64,000 nt of DNA from Psychroserpens algicola (lineage in GTDB: Bacteria > Bacteroidota > Bacteroidia > Flavobacteriales > Flavobacteriaceae): the NCBI RefSeq assembly GCF_014526325.1, contig NZ_JACNMJ010000003.1:124001-188000 (forward strand), in the 5' to 3' direction. A model generated the notes under the pieces. It saw only the letters and a list, made by a program, of their open reading frames with translations, was not told where the DNA came from and searched no databases. The position numbers were made by a program, and so were the translations under genes. Below, one piece after another: positions 43,657 to 50,174 of this stretch; positions within the stretch are counted from its first letter, which is position 1, and each line of letters begins with the position of its first letter.

Positions 43657-44702
43657 TAACTCAAATTTGTTACAAACGTTTTTAAAATAGGGCTTATAAA
43701 TTCTGGCTTGAACTTTTTATAATACATTTCGGGTTGCGCTTTTGCTTCCTCGATAGTATAATTTAAAGTGTCTAATAAGTGTACTGCAACATGTTGATTG
43801 GTCTCATTTTCTCCAAACCAGTTTTGCTTATTCAAATATGGTGAAAAAATAGTAAACGTAGGTATATCTAAAGCTTTGGCCATATTGTTGGCGCCACCTT
43901 CATTTCCAATCAGCGCAGTACAGTGTTTTGTTATTGCTAAAAACTCTCTTAAACTTTTACCAAACACATTAAAGAAGATTTGTTGCTGCGTTTGTGAGTT
44001 GCAGTAGTCGTAAATGGCTTTTGCGTCTTCTTTTTGCTTGGGAATATAATTAAATAGTAGTTGCGCCTCAGGGTTGGTTTCAACAATAGTATCCAGAAGC
44101 TTAGCCATATACTCAAATGGGTAGGTTTTAATAGAATTACTTCCTAAGACACTTATCATAAAAAGGGTTTTGCTTAGATCAATTCCCGATTGAGATAGAT
44201 ACAGCTTTGCATCCAGAACTTCCTGATCTGTTAAATATATTTTCGGGCTATAAGACTTAAAAGGCACATCTAAGCACTCAACTAAACGCATTCGGTTTTC
44301 TATGGCTAAACTAGAATTATGCTTTGGAGATGTTAACCGATTTATAGTTTTGTTATAGATAAAAGCGGTATATGATTTATGGTAAGCACTTTTTATCTTA
44401 GCTTTTGAACTATAACTAATTAAAGCACTGCTTAATTTTCCATAGACATCAACAACAGCATCATAGTGTTCATGCCGTATTGATTTTAAGAACTTATAAA
44501 ATTTGATTTTGCTTTGTTCAATTTCAGGTGTAACAAACAAAAACTTATCGATATACGGATTGTTTTCAACCACAGGAAATGTGTGCGTATTAATCACATA
44601 ATGCAATTCGGCATTTGGATGTGCTGCTTTTAAGGCTTCAAACAAAATGCTTGTGGTGAGTACATCACCAATCATTTTCTGCTGGATGATTAATAGTTTC
44701 AA
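43656..44702 (-). CDS. Glycosyltransferase family 9 (ADP-heptose:LPS heptosyltransferase-like)
   Basis: 348 residues from a TTG start at 44700-44702, which gives the normal family N-terminus KLLIIQQKMIGDVLTTSILFEALK; no ATG precedes it closely. GT-B features: ELHYVINTHTFPVVENNP, VVDVYGKLSSALIS, LFMISVLGSNSIKTYP, and the acceptor/donor loop CTALIGNEGGANNMAKALDIPTFTIF. GT9 enzymes add heptose or related sugars to lipid A-Kdo. Its stop overlaps the next gene's start, making a two-gene operon. Confidence 0.9.
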   Translation of the reverse strand: MKLLIIQQKMIGDVLTTSILFEALKAAHPNAELHYVINTHTFPVVENNPYIDKFLFVTPEIEQSKIKFYKFLKSIRHEHYDAVVDVYGKLSSALISYSSKAKIKSAYHKSYTAFIYNKTINRLTSPKHNSSLAIENRMRLVECLDVPFKSYSPKIYLTDQEVLDAKLYLSQSGIDLSKTLFMISVLGSNSIKTYPFEYMAKLLDTIVETNPEAQLLFNYIPKQKEDAKAIYDYCNSQTQQQIFFNVFGKSLREFLAITKHCTALIGNEGGANNMAKALDIPTFTIFSPYLNKQNWFGENETNQHVAVHLLDTLNYTIEEAKAQPEMYYKKFKPEFISPILKTFVTNLS

Positions 44703-44740
44703 GTGATACGTCTGTTTGTTATAATATAGAAATAAACAAA

Positions 44741-45556
44741 TTAAACGGCTACGTCATAGTCTCTTAACGCATCGTTTAAGGATGTCTTTTTATTGGTGCT
44801 TTCTTTTCGTTTTCCTATGATTAATGCACACGGAACATTAAAATCTCCAGCTGGGAATGACTTGGTGTAACTTCCAGGGATTACAACAGATCGCTCAGGA
44901 ACTCTGCCTTTCATTTCAACAGGTTTGTCGCCAGTAACATCAATAATTTTTGTACTCATGGTTAATACTACATTAGCGCCCAGAACAGCTTCCTTTTCTA
45001 CACGAACACCTTCAACCACAATGCAACGTGAGCCAATAAAAGCACCATCTTCAATAATGACAGGAGCAGCCTGTAAAGGTTCTAAAACACCTCCAATACC
45101 AACACCTCCCGAAAGGTGAACGTTTTTTCCTATTTGGGCACAACTTCCAACTGTAGCCCATGTGTCAACCATTGTACCTTCATCTACATAAGCACCTATA
45201 TTTACATAACTGGGCATTAATATGGTTCCAGATGAAATATAGGCACCATGACGTGCAACTGCATTAGGAACCACTCGAATACCTCGCTTTTCAAAATCAC
45301 GCTTTAGAGGTATTTTATCATGATATTCAAAAATGCCAGCTTCAAGAGTTTCCATTTTTTGAATAGGAAAATATAATACCACTGCTTTTTTTACCCATTC
45401 ATTTACTTGCCAGCCATTTTCGGTGGGTTCGGCAACTCTAAGTGCGCCTTCATCTAATAAATCAATAACTTTTCGGATAGATTCTATCGTATCTTGATTT
45501 GATAATAAAGAACGATCGTTCCATGCATTTTCTATGTGTTCTTGTAGTTGTTTCAT
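44741..45556 (-). CDS. dapD: 2,3,4,5-tetrahydropyridine-2,6-dicarboxylate N-succinyltransferase
   Basis: 271 residues, normal length (E. coli 274). It succinylates tetrahydrodipicolinate in the lysine/diaminopimelate pathway, which also feeds peptidoglycan. The N-terminal helical domain (LQEHIENAWNDRS) precedes a left-handed beta-helix with hexapeptide repeats (ARHGAYISSGTILMPSYVNIGAYVDEGTMVDTWATVGSCAQIG; LSGGVGIGGVLEPLQAAPVIIEDGAFIGSRC). A -7 box TATCTTTG at 45580-45587 gives a leader of about 18 nt. Upstream is the divergent 529-nt intergenic region. Confidence 0.97.
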   Translation of the reverse strand: MKQLQEHIENAWNDRSLLSNQDTIESIRKVIDLLDEGALRVAEPTENGWQVNEWVKKAVVLYFPIQKMETLEAGIFEYHDKIPLKRDFEKRGIRVVPNAVARHGAYISSGTILMPSYVNIGAYVDEGTMVDTWATVGSCAQIGKNVHLSGGVGIGGVLEPLQAAPVIIEDGAFIGSRCIVVEGVRVEKEAVLGANVVLTMSTKIIDVTGDKPVEMKGRVPERSVVIPGSYTKSFPAGDFNVPCALIIGKRKESTNKKTSLNDALRDYDVAV

Positions 45557-45579
45557 CTTTAATTTTTATGCTATTGCCA

Positions 45580-45587
45580 CAAAGATA
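45580..45587 (-). promoter_or_regulatory. Predicted -7 box of dapD
   Basis: TATCTTTG on the minus strand, 23 nt before the dapD ATG. Confidence 0.55.
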
Positions 45588-45747
45588 AAGGTATAATTGG
45601 TATGTGTATATGCTTAATTCGTAAAAAAAATAAAATTAATGTGACTTATCGAAAACTTGTGTGTCTTAAATATGTGAATTATTATTATTCAGACATTTTC
45701 CTAATAAATTGTGTTTGAAACTTTAATAATTAATAGCTAATTTTTGT

Positions 45748-45783
45748 GAAAACCCTCCTTCTCCCTTAGGAGGGTTTTCTTTC
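45748..45783 (+). terminator. Orphan terminator hairpin 1
   Basis: A 12-bp perfect stem (45748-45759 / 45768-45779), 8-nt loop, then a T-rich run. GC core CCCTCC/GGAGGG. No protein gene reads into it from the left; dapD runs away from it. Confidence 0.8.
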
Positions 45784-45856
45784 AAAACAATGGAGTAAAT
45801 AAAGTTAGCTTACTATCGTAAGAGCCCTATATACCCTTATAAATAATAGCGATACT

Positions 45857-45898
45857 AAACCTTTCTTCATTTTGAGAAAGGTTTTTTTATTTTTTTTA
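45857..45898 (+). terminator. Orphan terminator hairpin 2
   Basis: A 10-bp stem (45857-45866 / 45875-45884), 8-nt loop, followed by a long T-tract. A small CTTAC-tatc-GTAAG hairpin lies about 45 nt upstream. Confidence 0.8.
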
Positions 45899-45942
45899 AT
45901 TGAATGTGACTTTTTTAATATAGTAGTGTCCTAATGGTATAA

Positions 45943-46039
45943 CATAAACTGTTTAAGGTAGAGGGTATTCAGTTTATGATGTAATTAATAGTTGATTATT
46001 TTGGAACTCTTCTTTGACCTAACAAAGAAGAGTTTTTTT
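45943..46039 (+). ncRNA. Candidate small RNA: two hairpins, the second a terminator
   Basis: The first stem is 9 bp (45943-45951 / 45970-45978) with an 18-nt purine-rich loop holding TTAAGG. After 26 AU-rich bases a 12-bp stem follows (46005-46016 / 46023-46034) with a 6-nt loop and seven T. The shape is close to that at 48554-48648. The 5' end is not determined from sequence. It ends 46 nt before ruvX, so it could also be a long leader with an attenuator, but ruvX has its own -7 box after it. Confidence 0.5.
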
Positions 46040-46073
46040 ATGGCATTAAGATTGATAACCAAGATTATAAGAT

Positions 46074-46081
46074 TAACTTTG
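46074..46081 (+). promoter_or_regulatory. Predicted promoter of ruvX (leaderless)
   Basis: TAACTTTG with a TTG 19 nt upstream. The box ends 4 nt before ATG 46086. Confidence 0.65.
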
Positions 46082-46085
46082 TAAA

Positions 46086-46499
46086 ATGGCAAGAATTTTA
46101 GCTTTAGATTACGGAACCAAGCGCACAGGGATAGCAGTTACAGATGAGTTGCAAATTATAGCTTCGGGTTTAACTACTGTTAATACCAAAGAATTAATGT
46201 CGTTTTTAAAGACGTATACGTCTGAGGAAAATGTAGAACTGTTCATTATAGGTGAGCCTAAACAAATGAATTATGAAGTTTCGGAGAGTGAAGTCTCAAT
46301 AACTAAGTTTATAACAACTCTTGAAAAAGCCATTCCTCATATTCCTATTAAACGTATTGATGAACGATTTACTTCTAAAATGGCATTTCAAACTATGATA
46401 GATAGCGGACTCAGTAAAAAGCAACGTCAGGATAAAGCTTTGGTTGATGAAATTAGTGCCACGATTATTCTTCAAAGTTATTTGTACAATCCGTCTTAA
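46086..46499 (+). CDS. ruvX: Holliday junction resolvase-like protein RuvX/YqgF
   Basis: 137 residues with an RNase H fold: ARILALDYGTKRTGIAVTDE (first catalytic Asp), LFIGEPKQMN seen as LFIIGEPKQMN, and IKRIDERFTSKMA with the family DERxTS motif, then KQRQDKALVDEISATIILQSYL with the last acidic pair. YqgF is an essential nuclease, linked in E. coli to 16S rRNA 5'-end processing and possibly to junction resolution. It leads a group of housekeeping genes (def, DUF5606, mazG), 65 nt before def. Confidence 0.94.
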   Translation: MARILALDYGTKRTGIAVTDELQIIASGLTTVNTKELMSFLKTYTSEENVELFIIGEPKQMNYEVSESEVSITKFITTLEKAIPHIPIKRIDERFTSKMAFQTMIDSGLSKKQRQDKALVDEISATIILQSYLYNPS

Positions 46500-46536
46500 A
46501 TCCATCTTAAAAGTTCTCAAATAATAATAAGAATCG

Positions 46537-46544
46537 TATTTTTG
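46537..46544 (+). promoter_or_regulatory. Predicted -7 box of def
   Basis: TATTTTTG, 20 nt before ATG 46565, so def seems to have its own promoter even though ruvX lies directly upstream. Confidence 0.5.
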
Positions 46545-46564
46545 CACCCGAAAATTACAATATA

Positions 46565-47155
46565 ATGATATTACCAATTGTTGCTTATGGTGACCCAGTT
46601 TTAAGAAAAAAAGCTGAGAAAATAACAAAAGACTATCCTAATCTCGATGCACTTATCGAGAATATGAAAGAGACAATGTATGCTGCTTATGGTGTTGGAT
46701 TGGCTGCACCGCAAATCGGGTTGCCTATTCGACTTTTTTTGGTAGATACCGAACCTTTTGCAGAAGATGATATTTATACTGAAGAAGAGCAGGAAAAACT
46801 AAAACACTTTAATCGTGTATTTATCAACGCTGAAATTTTAGATGAGGAAGGAGATGAATGGGCTTTTAATGAAGGCTGTTTAAGTATTCCAGATGTAAGA
46901 GAAGATGTATTTAGACAACCTAAAATAACGATTAAATATCAAGATGAAAACTTTGATACTCATACCGAAGTTTTTGACGGTTTGATAGCCAGAGTTGTTC
47001 AGCACGAGTATGATCATATCGAAGGCGTTTTATTTACAGATAAACTATCGTCGTTAAAAAAACGTTTAATAAAAGGGAAATTGACTAATATTTCCAAAGG
47101 AAAAATAAAAGTAGATTACAGAATGCGTTTTCCATTAATGAAAAAGAAACGCTAA
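46565..47155 (+). CDS. def: Peptide deformylase
   Basis: 196 residues. It removes the N-formyl group from nascent proteins using Fe2+. All three motifs are intact: GVGLAAPQIG, EGCLSIP (metal Cys) and QHEYDHIEG (HExxH). An extra acidic stretch (EPFAEDDIYTEEEQEKLKHF) between motifs 1 and 2 is typical of Bacteroidota forms. The C-terminus is basic (KIKVDYRMRFPLMKKKR), which helps ribosome binding in family members. It is followed after 17 nt by the DUF5606 gene. Confidence 0.98.
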   Translation: MILPIVAYGDPVLRKKAEKITKDYPNLDALIENMKETMYAAYGVGLAAPQIGLPIRLFLVDTEPFAEDDIYTEEEQEKLKHFNRVFINAEILDEEGDEWAFNEGCLSIPDVREDVFRQPKITIKYQDENFDTHTEVFDGLIARVVQHEYDHIEGVLFTDKLSSLKKRLIKGKLTNISKGKIKVDYRMRFPLMKKKR

Positions 47156-47172
47156 TACTGAAAAAAAATAAT

Positions 47173-47601
47173 ATGAGTTTAGATAAAATACTTTCCATTT
47201 CAGGAAAACCAGGATTATTCGAAATCGTAGCACAAACACGTAGTGGTTTTATTGCTCAATCTCTTATAGATCAAAAAAAAATATCGGTTAATATTCACAA
47301 CAATATTAGTGTTTTAAGTGAAATTGCCGTGTACACTCTTACTGAAGAACTTCCGTTAAGAGAAGTTTTCAAAAAGATTAGAGACAAAGAAAATGCACAA
47401 CAAACATCAATAAGTCACAAAGATTCTAAAGATACTTTAGAAGAGTACTTTTTCGAAATTTTACCAGACTATGATGAAGATCGTGTGTATGCAAGTGATA
47501 TCAAAAAAATTATACAATGGTATAATTTACTTCAAAAACATGATATGCTTGGAGCCTTAGAAGAAGGTGAAGAAGTGGTTACAGCAGACGAGGAGGAGTA
47601 G
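47173..47601 (+). CDS. DUF5606 domain protein
   Basis: 142 residues. The N-terminus LDKILSISGKPGLFEIVAQTRSGFIAQSLIDQKKISV is the hallmark of DUF5606, a Bacteroidota-specific family that is nearly always next to def or mazG. The rest has EDRVYASDIKKIIQWYNLLQKHDML, a small helical domain, and an acidic tail (EEGEEVVTADEEE). Function unknown; the conserved neighbourhood hints at a role close to translation or nucleotide quality control. Likely co-transcribed with def. Confidence 0.9.
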   Translation: MSLDKILSISGKPGLFEIVAQTRSGFIAQSLIDQKKISVNIHNNISVLSEIAVYTLTEELPLREVFKKIRDKENAQQTSISHKDSKDTLEEYFFEILPDYDEDRVYASDIKKIIQWYNLLQKHDMLGALEEGEEVVTADEEE

Positions 47602-47663
47602 ACTCGTTAATAGATTGTTCATATTAAGTAAGGCTTAGAAGTGCTATTGGAGTAGAAGCATTG

Positions 47664-47671
47664 TATTTTTG
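47664..47671 (+). promoter_or_regulatory. Predicted -7 box of mazG
   Basis: TATTTTTG, 17 nt before ATG 47689. Confidence 0.4.
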
Positions 47672-47688
47672 ATTTTTAAAATTTCATT

Positions 47689-48462
47689 ATGGCAGATAAA
47701 ACTCAGCAATTAAAAGCTTTTGAACGCTTACTTATTATAATGGATGAATTGCGAGAGCAATGTCCGTGGGATAAAAAACAAAACTTGCAAACCTTACGTC
47801 ACTTAACTATTGAGGAGGTTTACGAGCTTGGTGATGCAATTCTAGATAATGATTTAGAAGAAGTAAAGAAAGAGCTCGGCGATGTCCTACTTCATATTGT
47901 GTTCTATTCTAAAATCGGAAGCGAAACCAATGCGTTCGATATAGCCGATGTATGTAATAGCATTTGTGATAAACTCATTGAACGTCATCCTCATATCTAC
48001 GGAAATGTAACAGTGAATGATGAAGCAGACGTTAAGCGTAATTGGGAACAACTAAAACTCAAAGAAGGAAAGACAAGTGTTTTAGAAGGTGTGCCTAAAA
48101 GTTTACCTGCAATGGTGAAAGCTAACCGCATTCAAGATAAAGTCGCTGGAGTAGGTTTCGACTGGGAAGAACCCAATCAAGTTTTTGAAAAAGTAGAAGA
48201 GGAGCTCAGGGAATTACAGGAAGAAGTTAACGAAGGTCAGCAAGATAATATTGAAAGTGAATTTGGAGATGTATTATTTTCTATGATTAATTATGCTCGC
48301 TTTTTAAACATTGATCCAGAAAGTGCACTTGAACGTACTAACAAAAAATTCATAAAACGTTTTCAGTATCTAGAGCAAAAATCTAAAGATCTAAATAAAC
48401 CTTTATCAGAGATGACACTAGGTGAAATGGACGTTTTCTGGGAAGAGGCAAAAAAAATATAA
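47689..48462 (+). CDS. mazG: Nucleoside triphosphate pyrophosphohydrolase MazG
   Basis: 257 residues, the two-domain MazG form (E. coli 263). It hydrolyses (d)NTPs to NMP and PPi, cleaning the nucleotide pool. Both domains keep the metal-binding EExxE...ExxD pattern: 'LRHLTIEEVYELGDAI...EVKKELGDVLLHI' and 'KVEEELRELQEEV...ESEFGDVLFSMINYARF'. Also CPWDKKQNLQTL near the start and the family linker WEQLKLKEGKTSVLEGVPKSLPA. It is followed by a gene-free stretch with two hairpins. Confidence 0.96.
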   Translation: MADKTQQLKAFERLLIIMDELREQCPWDKKQNLQTLRHLTIEEVYELGDAILDNDLEEVKKELGDVLLHIVFYSKIGSETNAFDIADVCNSICDKLIERHPHIYGNVTVNDEADVKRNWEQLKLKEGKTSVLEGVPKSLPAMVKANRIQDKVAGVGFDWEEPNQVFEKVEEELRELQEEVNEGQQDNIESEFGDVLFSMINYARFLNIDPESALERTNKKFIKRFQYLEQKSKDLNKPLSEMTLGEMDVFWEEAKKI

Positions 48463-48553
48463 GTTTTTTTTCAATCTTGTAATCCAAACTATCAAATCGA
48501 AACGTATATAATCTAGATGGAAACTTATTAGAGTTTCTTAATCATAAGTAGGT

Positions 48554-48648
48554 AATCTTAATGTAGTAGTTAAGCGGACGCATTAAGATTTAAAATTTAG
48601 TTTAGTTAGGGGTAAAATCCTGTCTGTTTATTCAGACAGGATTTTATT
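48554..48648 (+). ncRNA. Candidate small RNA or mazG 3' element: two hairpins, the second a terminator
   Basis: The first stem is 10 bp (48554-48563 / 48581-48590) with a 17-nt loop containing TTAAGCGG. After 22 AU-rich bases a perfect 14-bp stem (48613-48626 / 48633-48646) with a 6-nt loop and T-rich end follows. It begins 91 nt past the mazG stop, so it may be that gene's terminator region. The resemblance to 45943-46039 suggests a shared structured RNA. Confidence 0.5.
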
Positions 48649-48738
48649 ATTTACACGAATGTCTTACCAATTGCTCATCCTTTACATTGAATAGTAAATT
48701 ATTAGACGATATCACTTGTAGGATTCAAAAATGTAAAG

Positions 48739-48746
48739 TATATTTG
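48739..48746 (+). promoter_or_regulatory. Upstream TATATTTG box of the XRE module
   Basis: TATATTTGTCA here and again at 48781, 42 nt apart (about four helical turns). Either a second promoter or a repeated regulator site. Confidence 0.4.
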
Positions 48747-48753
48747 TCATATA

Positions 48754-48769
48754 GTAAAAATAATTTTAC
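48754..48769 (+). promoter_or_regulatory. Palindromic operator candidate
   Basis: GTAAAA-ataa-TTTTAC lies between the two TATATTTG boxes. A fitting site for the XRE protein encoded downstream, if the module is autoregulated. Confidence 0.35.
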
Positions 48770-48780
48770 TTAATATAAAA

Positions 48781-48788
48781 TATATTTG
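48781..48788 (+). promoter_or_regulatory. Predicted -7 box of the membrane protein/XRE operon
   Basis: TATATTTG ending 6 nt before ATG 48795. It covers the in-frame TTG at 48786, which therefore is not the start. Confidence 0.5.
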
Positions 48789-48794
48789 TCAATA

Positions 48795-49244
48795 ATGGAA
48801 AAACAGAATATTATAGAATGCGAAAGGAAAGGCTTAGAAAAGTTAATTAACTTCAGATTACCACAGTATTTTTATACCATAGGAATGCTCATTGCTGGGA
48901 TTACAATCGCAATGATGTTTGTACGTGCTTTTGCACTCGAAGGTAACACACAATGGTTAAAACTTATATTGCAGAAAACACTACTTATCGGAATGTTGCT
49001 TATGTCGGTTGCAAGAGATAAAAATGAAGATGAGATGATTGTAAAATTAAGAATGCAATCCTACACATATGCTTTTGTTGTAGGTGTTATTTATGCTTTA
49101 GTTATGCCTTATGTAGATTATGGTGTGTCTAATGTATTGAAACCAGAAGGTGAAGCATTTCATGATTTAGGTGATTTTCAGGTGTTGTTGTTTATCCTAA
49201 TGATACAGCTTTTATGTTTTCATGTTTTAAAACGTATGAGATAA
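48795..49244 (+). CDS. Small integral membrane protein paired with an XRE regulator
   Basis: 149 residues from ATG 48795 (MEKQNIIECERKGLEKLI). About four hydrophobic segments: YFYTIGMLIAGITIAMMFV, LILQKTLLIGMLLMSVA, YAFVVGVIYALVMPYVDY and FQVLLFILMIQLLCFHVL, with a charged loop RDKNEDEMIVKLRMQSY between the second and third. No named family is recognised with certainty. Pairs of a small multi-TM protein and a short Cro/C1-type regulator are common in Firmicutes and Bacteroidota and may sense envelope state. The stop overlaps the XRE ATG by 1 nt. Confidence 0.75.
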   Translation: MEKQNIIECERKGLEKLINFRLPQYFYTIGMLIAGITIAMMFVRAFALEGNTQWLKLILQKTLLIGMLLMSVARDKNEDEMIVKLRMQSYTYAFVVGVIYALVMPYVDYGVSNVLKPEGEAFHDLGDFQVLLFILMIQLLCFHVLKRMR

Positions 49245-49444
49245 TGGAAAACACAATAAAAGTAGAGCGTGCTATTTTAAGTTTAACTCAGGATGATTTG
49301 GCTAAGAAAATTGGGGTGTCTCGTCAAACCATAAACTCTATAGAAGCCAATAGATATGTGCCTTCAACGGTTTTAGCACTTAAGCTTTCAGAGGTGTTTC
49401 AAAAACCAGTTAATAATTTTTTTAAACTGTCTGATGATGATTAA
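49244..49444 (+). CDS. Cro/C1-type (XRE) helix-turn-helix regulator, YgzD-like
   Basis: 66 residues from ATG 49244 (MENTIKVERAILSLTQDDLA). Nearly the whole protein is an HTH_3 domain: LTQDDLAKKIGVSRQTINSIEANRYVPSTVLALKLSEVFQKPVNNFF. It matches the short regulators that control a partner membrane protein. An upstream reading from 49214 overlaps the previous gene and is less likely. Translationally coupled by a TAATG overlap. Its last codons overlap the ATGATG of a 23-residue hydrophobic ORF. Confidence 0.92.
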   Translation: MENTIKVERAILSLTQDDLAKKIGVSRQTINSIEANRYVPSTVLALKLSEVFQKPVNNFFKLSDDD

Positions 49445-49505
49445 ATTGTCTCTGTTTCTAGTGATATTAGTATGCTTTGTAGTACTTTTACTCGTTAAAG
49501 TTTAA
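49434..49505 (+). CDS. Putative 23-residue single-TM small protein
   Basis: ATG ATG at 49434-49439 overlaps the last 11 nt of the XRE gene in another frame and runs to TAA 49503-49505. The peptide is almost wholly hydrophobic (IKLSLFLVILVCFVVLLVKV after the two Met) with one Lys at each end, a textbook single membrane span. Start-stop overlap suggests coupling to XRE translation. It also overlaps the 3' end of the minus-strand sirtuin gene by 11 nt. It is too short for statistics, so this rests on composition and position only. Confidence 0.45.
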   Translation: MMIKLSLFLVILVCFVVLLLVKV

Positions 49506-50172
49506 GCAAGTCAATGATGTGTTTCATGCCATTAGTGGCTGTATCTGAAATCACAGTCAGGTTTTTATGACTGTCAACAGAGGGTTTGGGATCTATAAAA
49601 TAGATAGGGATTTGTTGTGACACATAATTTATCAAGCCTGCTGCAGGATAGACCTGCATAGATGTACCAATTATTAATAATATATCAGCTTGCTCGCAAA
49701 TGTCTATAGCTTTTTCTATCATAGGGACATCTTCACCAAACCAAACAATATGTGGTCTTAACTGATGACCTTCGTCGCATAAATCACCTAGATGTAAATC
49801 ATTTGTCCAGGATTTAACGTTAGAAAGGTTTTTAGTACTTCTTACTTTTAATAATTCACCATGTAAATGAATCACATTTGAACTACCTGCACGTTCGTGT
49901 AAATCATCAACATTTTGTGTTATAATAGTTACTTTGTAATCTTGTTCGAGTGTAGCTAAATCCTGATGAGCGCTATTAGGTTGAACCTCATGCAATTGTC
50001 GACGTCTTTGATTATAAAAATCTAGTACTAACTCAGGATTTTTTGCAAAGCCTTGAGGTGTTGCTACTTCCATAACATCATGACCTTCCCATAAACCATC
50101 AGCATCTCTGAAGGTTTTGATACCACTTTCGGCACTCATTCCTGCGCCTGTTAAAACGACCAGATGTTTCAT
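49495..50172 (-). CDS. cobB: NAD-dependent protein deacylase (sirtuin, CobB-like), no zinc tetrad
   Basis: 225 residues. It removes acyl groups from lysines using NAD+. Motifs: GAGMSAESGIKTFRD, TQNVDDLHERAG, the catalytic His in HLHGELL, and IGTSMQVYPAAGL. The Y-x-x-R of desuccinylase-type sirtuins is present (FYNQRRRQL). The small zinc domain after the catalytic His normally has four Cys; here that stretch (KVRSTKNLSNVKSWTNDLHLGDLCDEGHQLRPH) has only one, so structural zinc is probably absent. It starts 2 nt after the TPR gene's stop, so the two are co-transcribed. Confidence 0.92.
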   Translation of the reverse strand: MKHLVVLTGAGMSAESGIKTFRDADGLWEGHDVMEVATPQGFAKNPELVLDFYNQRRRQLHEVQPNSAHQDLATLEQDYKVTIITQNVDDLHERAGSSNVIHLHGELLKVRSTKNLSNVKSWTNDLHLGDLCDEGHQLRPHIVWFGEDVPMIEKAIDICEQADILLIIGTSMQVYPAAGLINYVSQQIPIYFIDPKPSVDSHKNLTVISDTATNGMKHIIDLLKL

Positions 50173-50174
50173 GA

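Larger units (their letters stand above)
45557..46085. other. 529-nt divergent intergenic region with three terminator-type hairpins
   Basis: It lies between dapD (reading left) and ruvX (reading right). It contains the promoters of both genes and three strong hairpins with T-tracts on the plus strand (listed separately). No ORF of note. The tandem terminators make small RNA genes the simplest explanation. Confidence 0.6.
48463..48794. other. 332-nt gene-free stretch after mazG
   Basis: It holds a two-hairpin element (48554-48648) and then the regulatory region of the XRE module. No coding signal. Confidence 0.6.
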
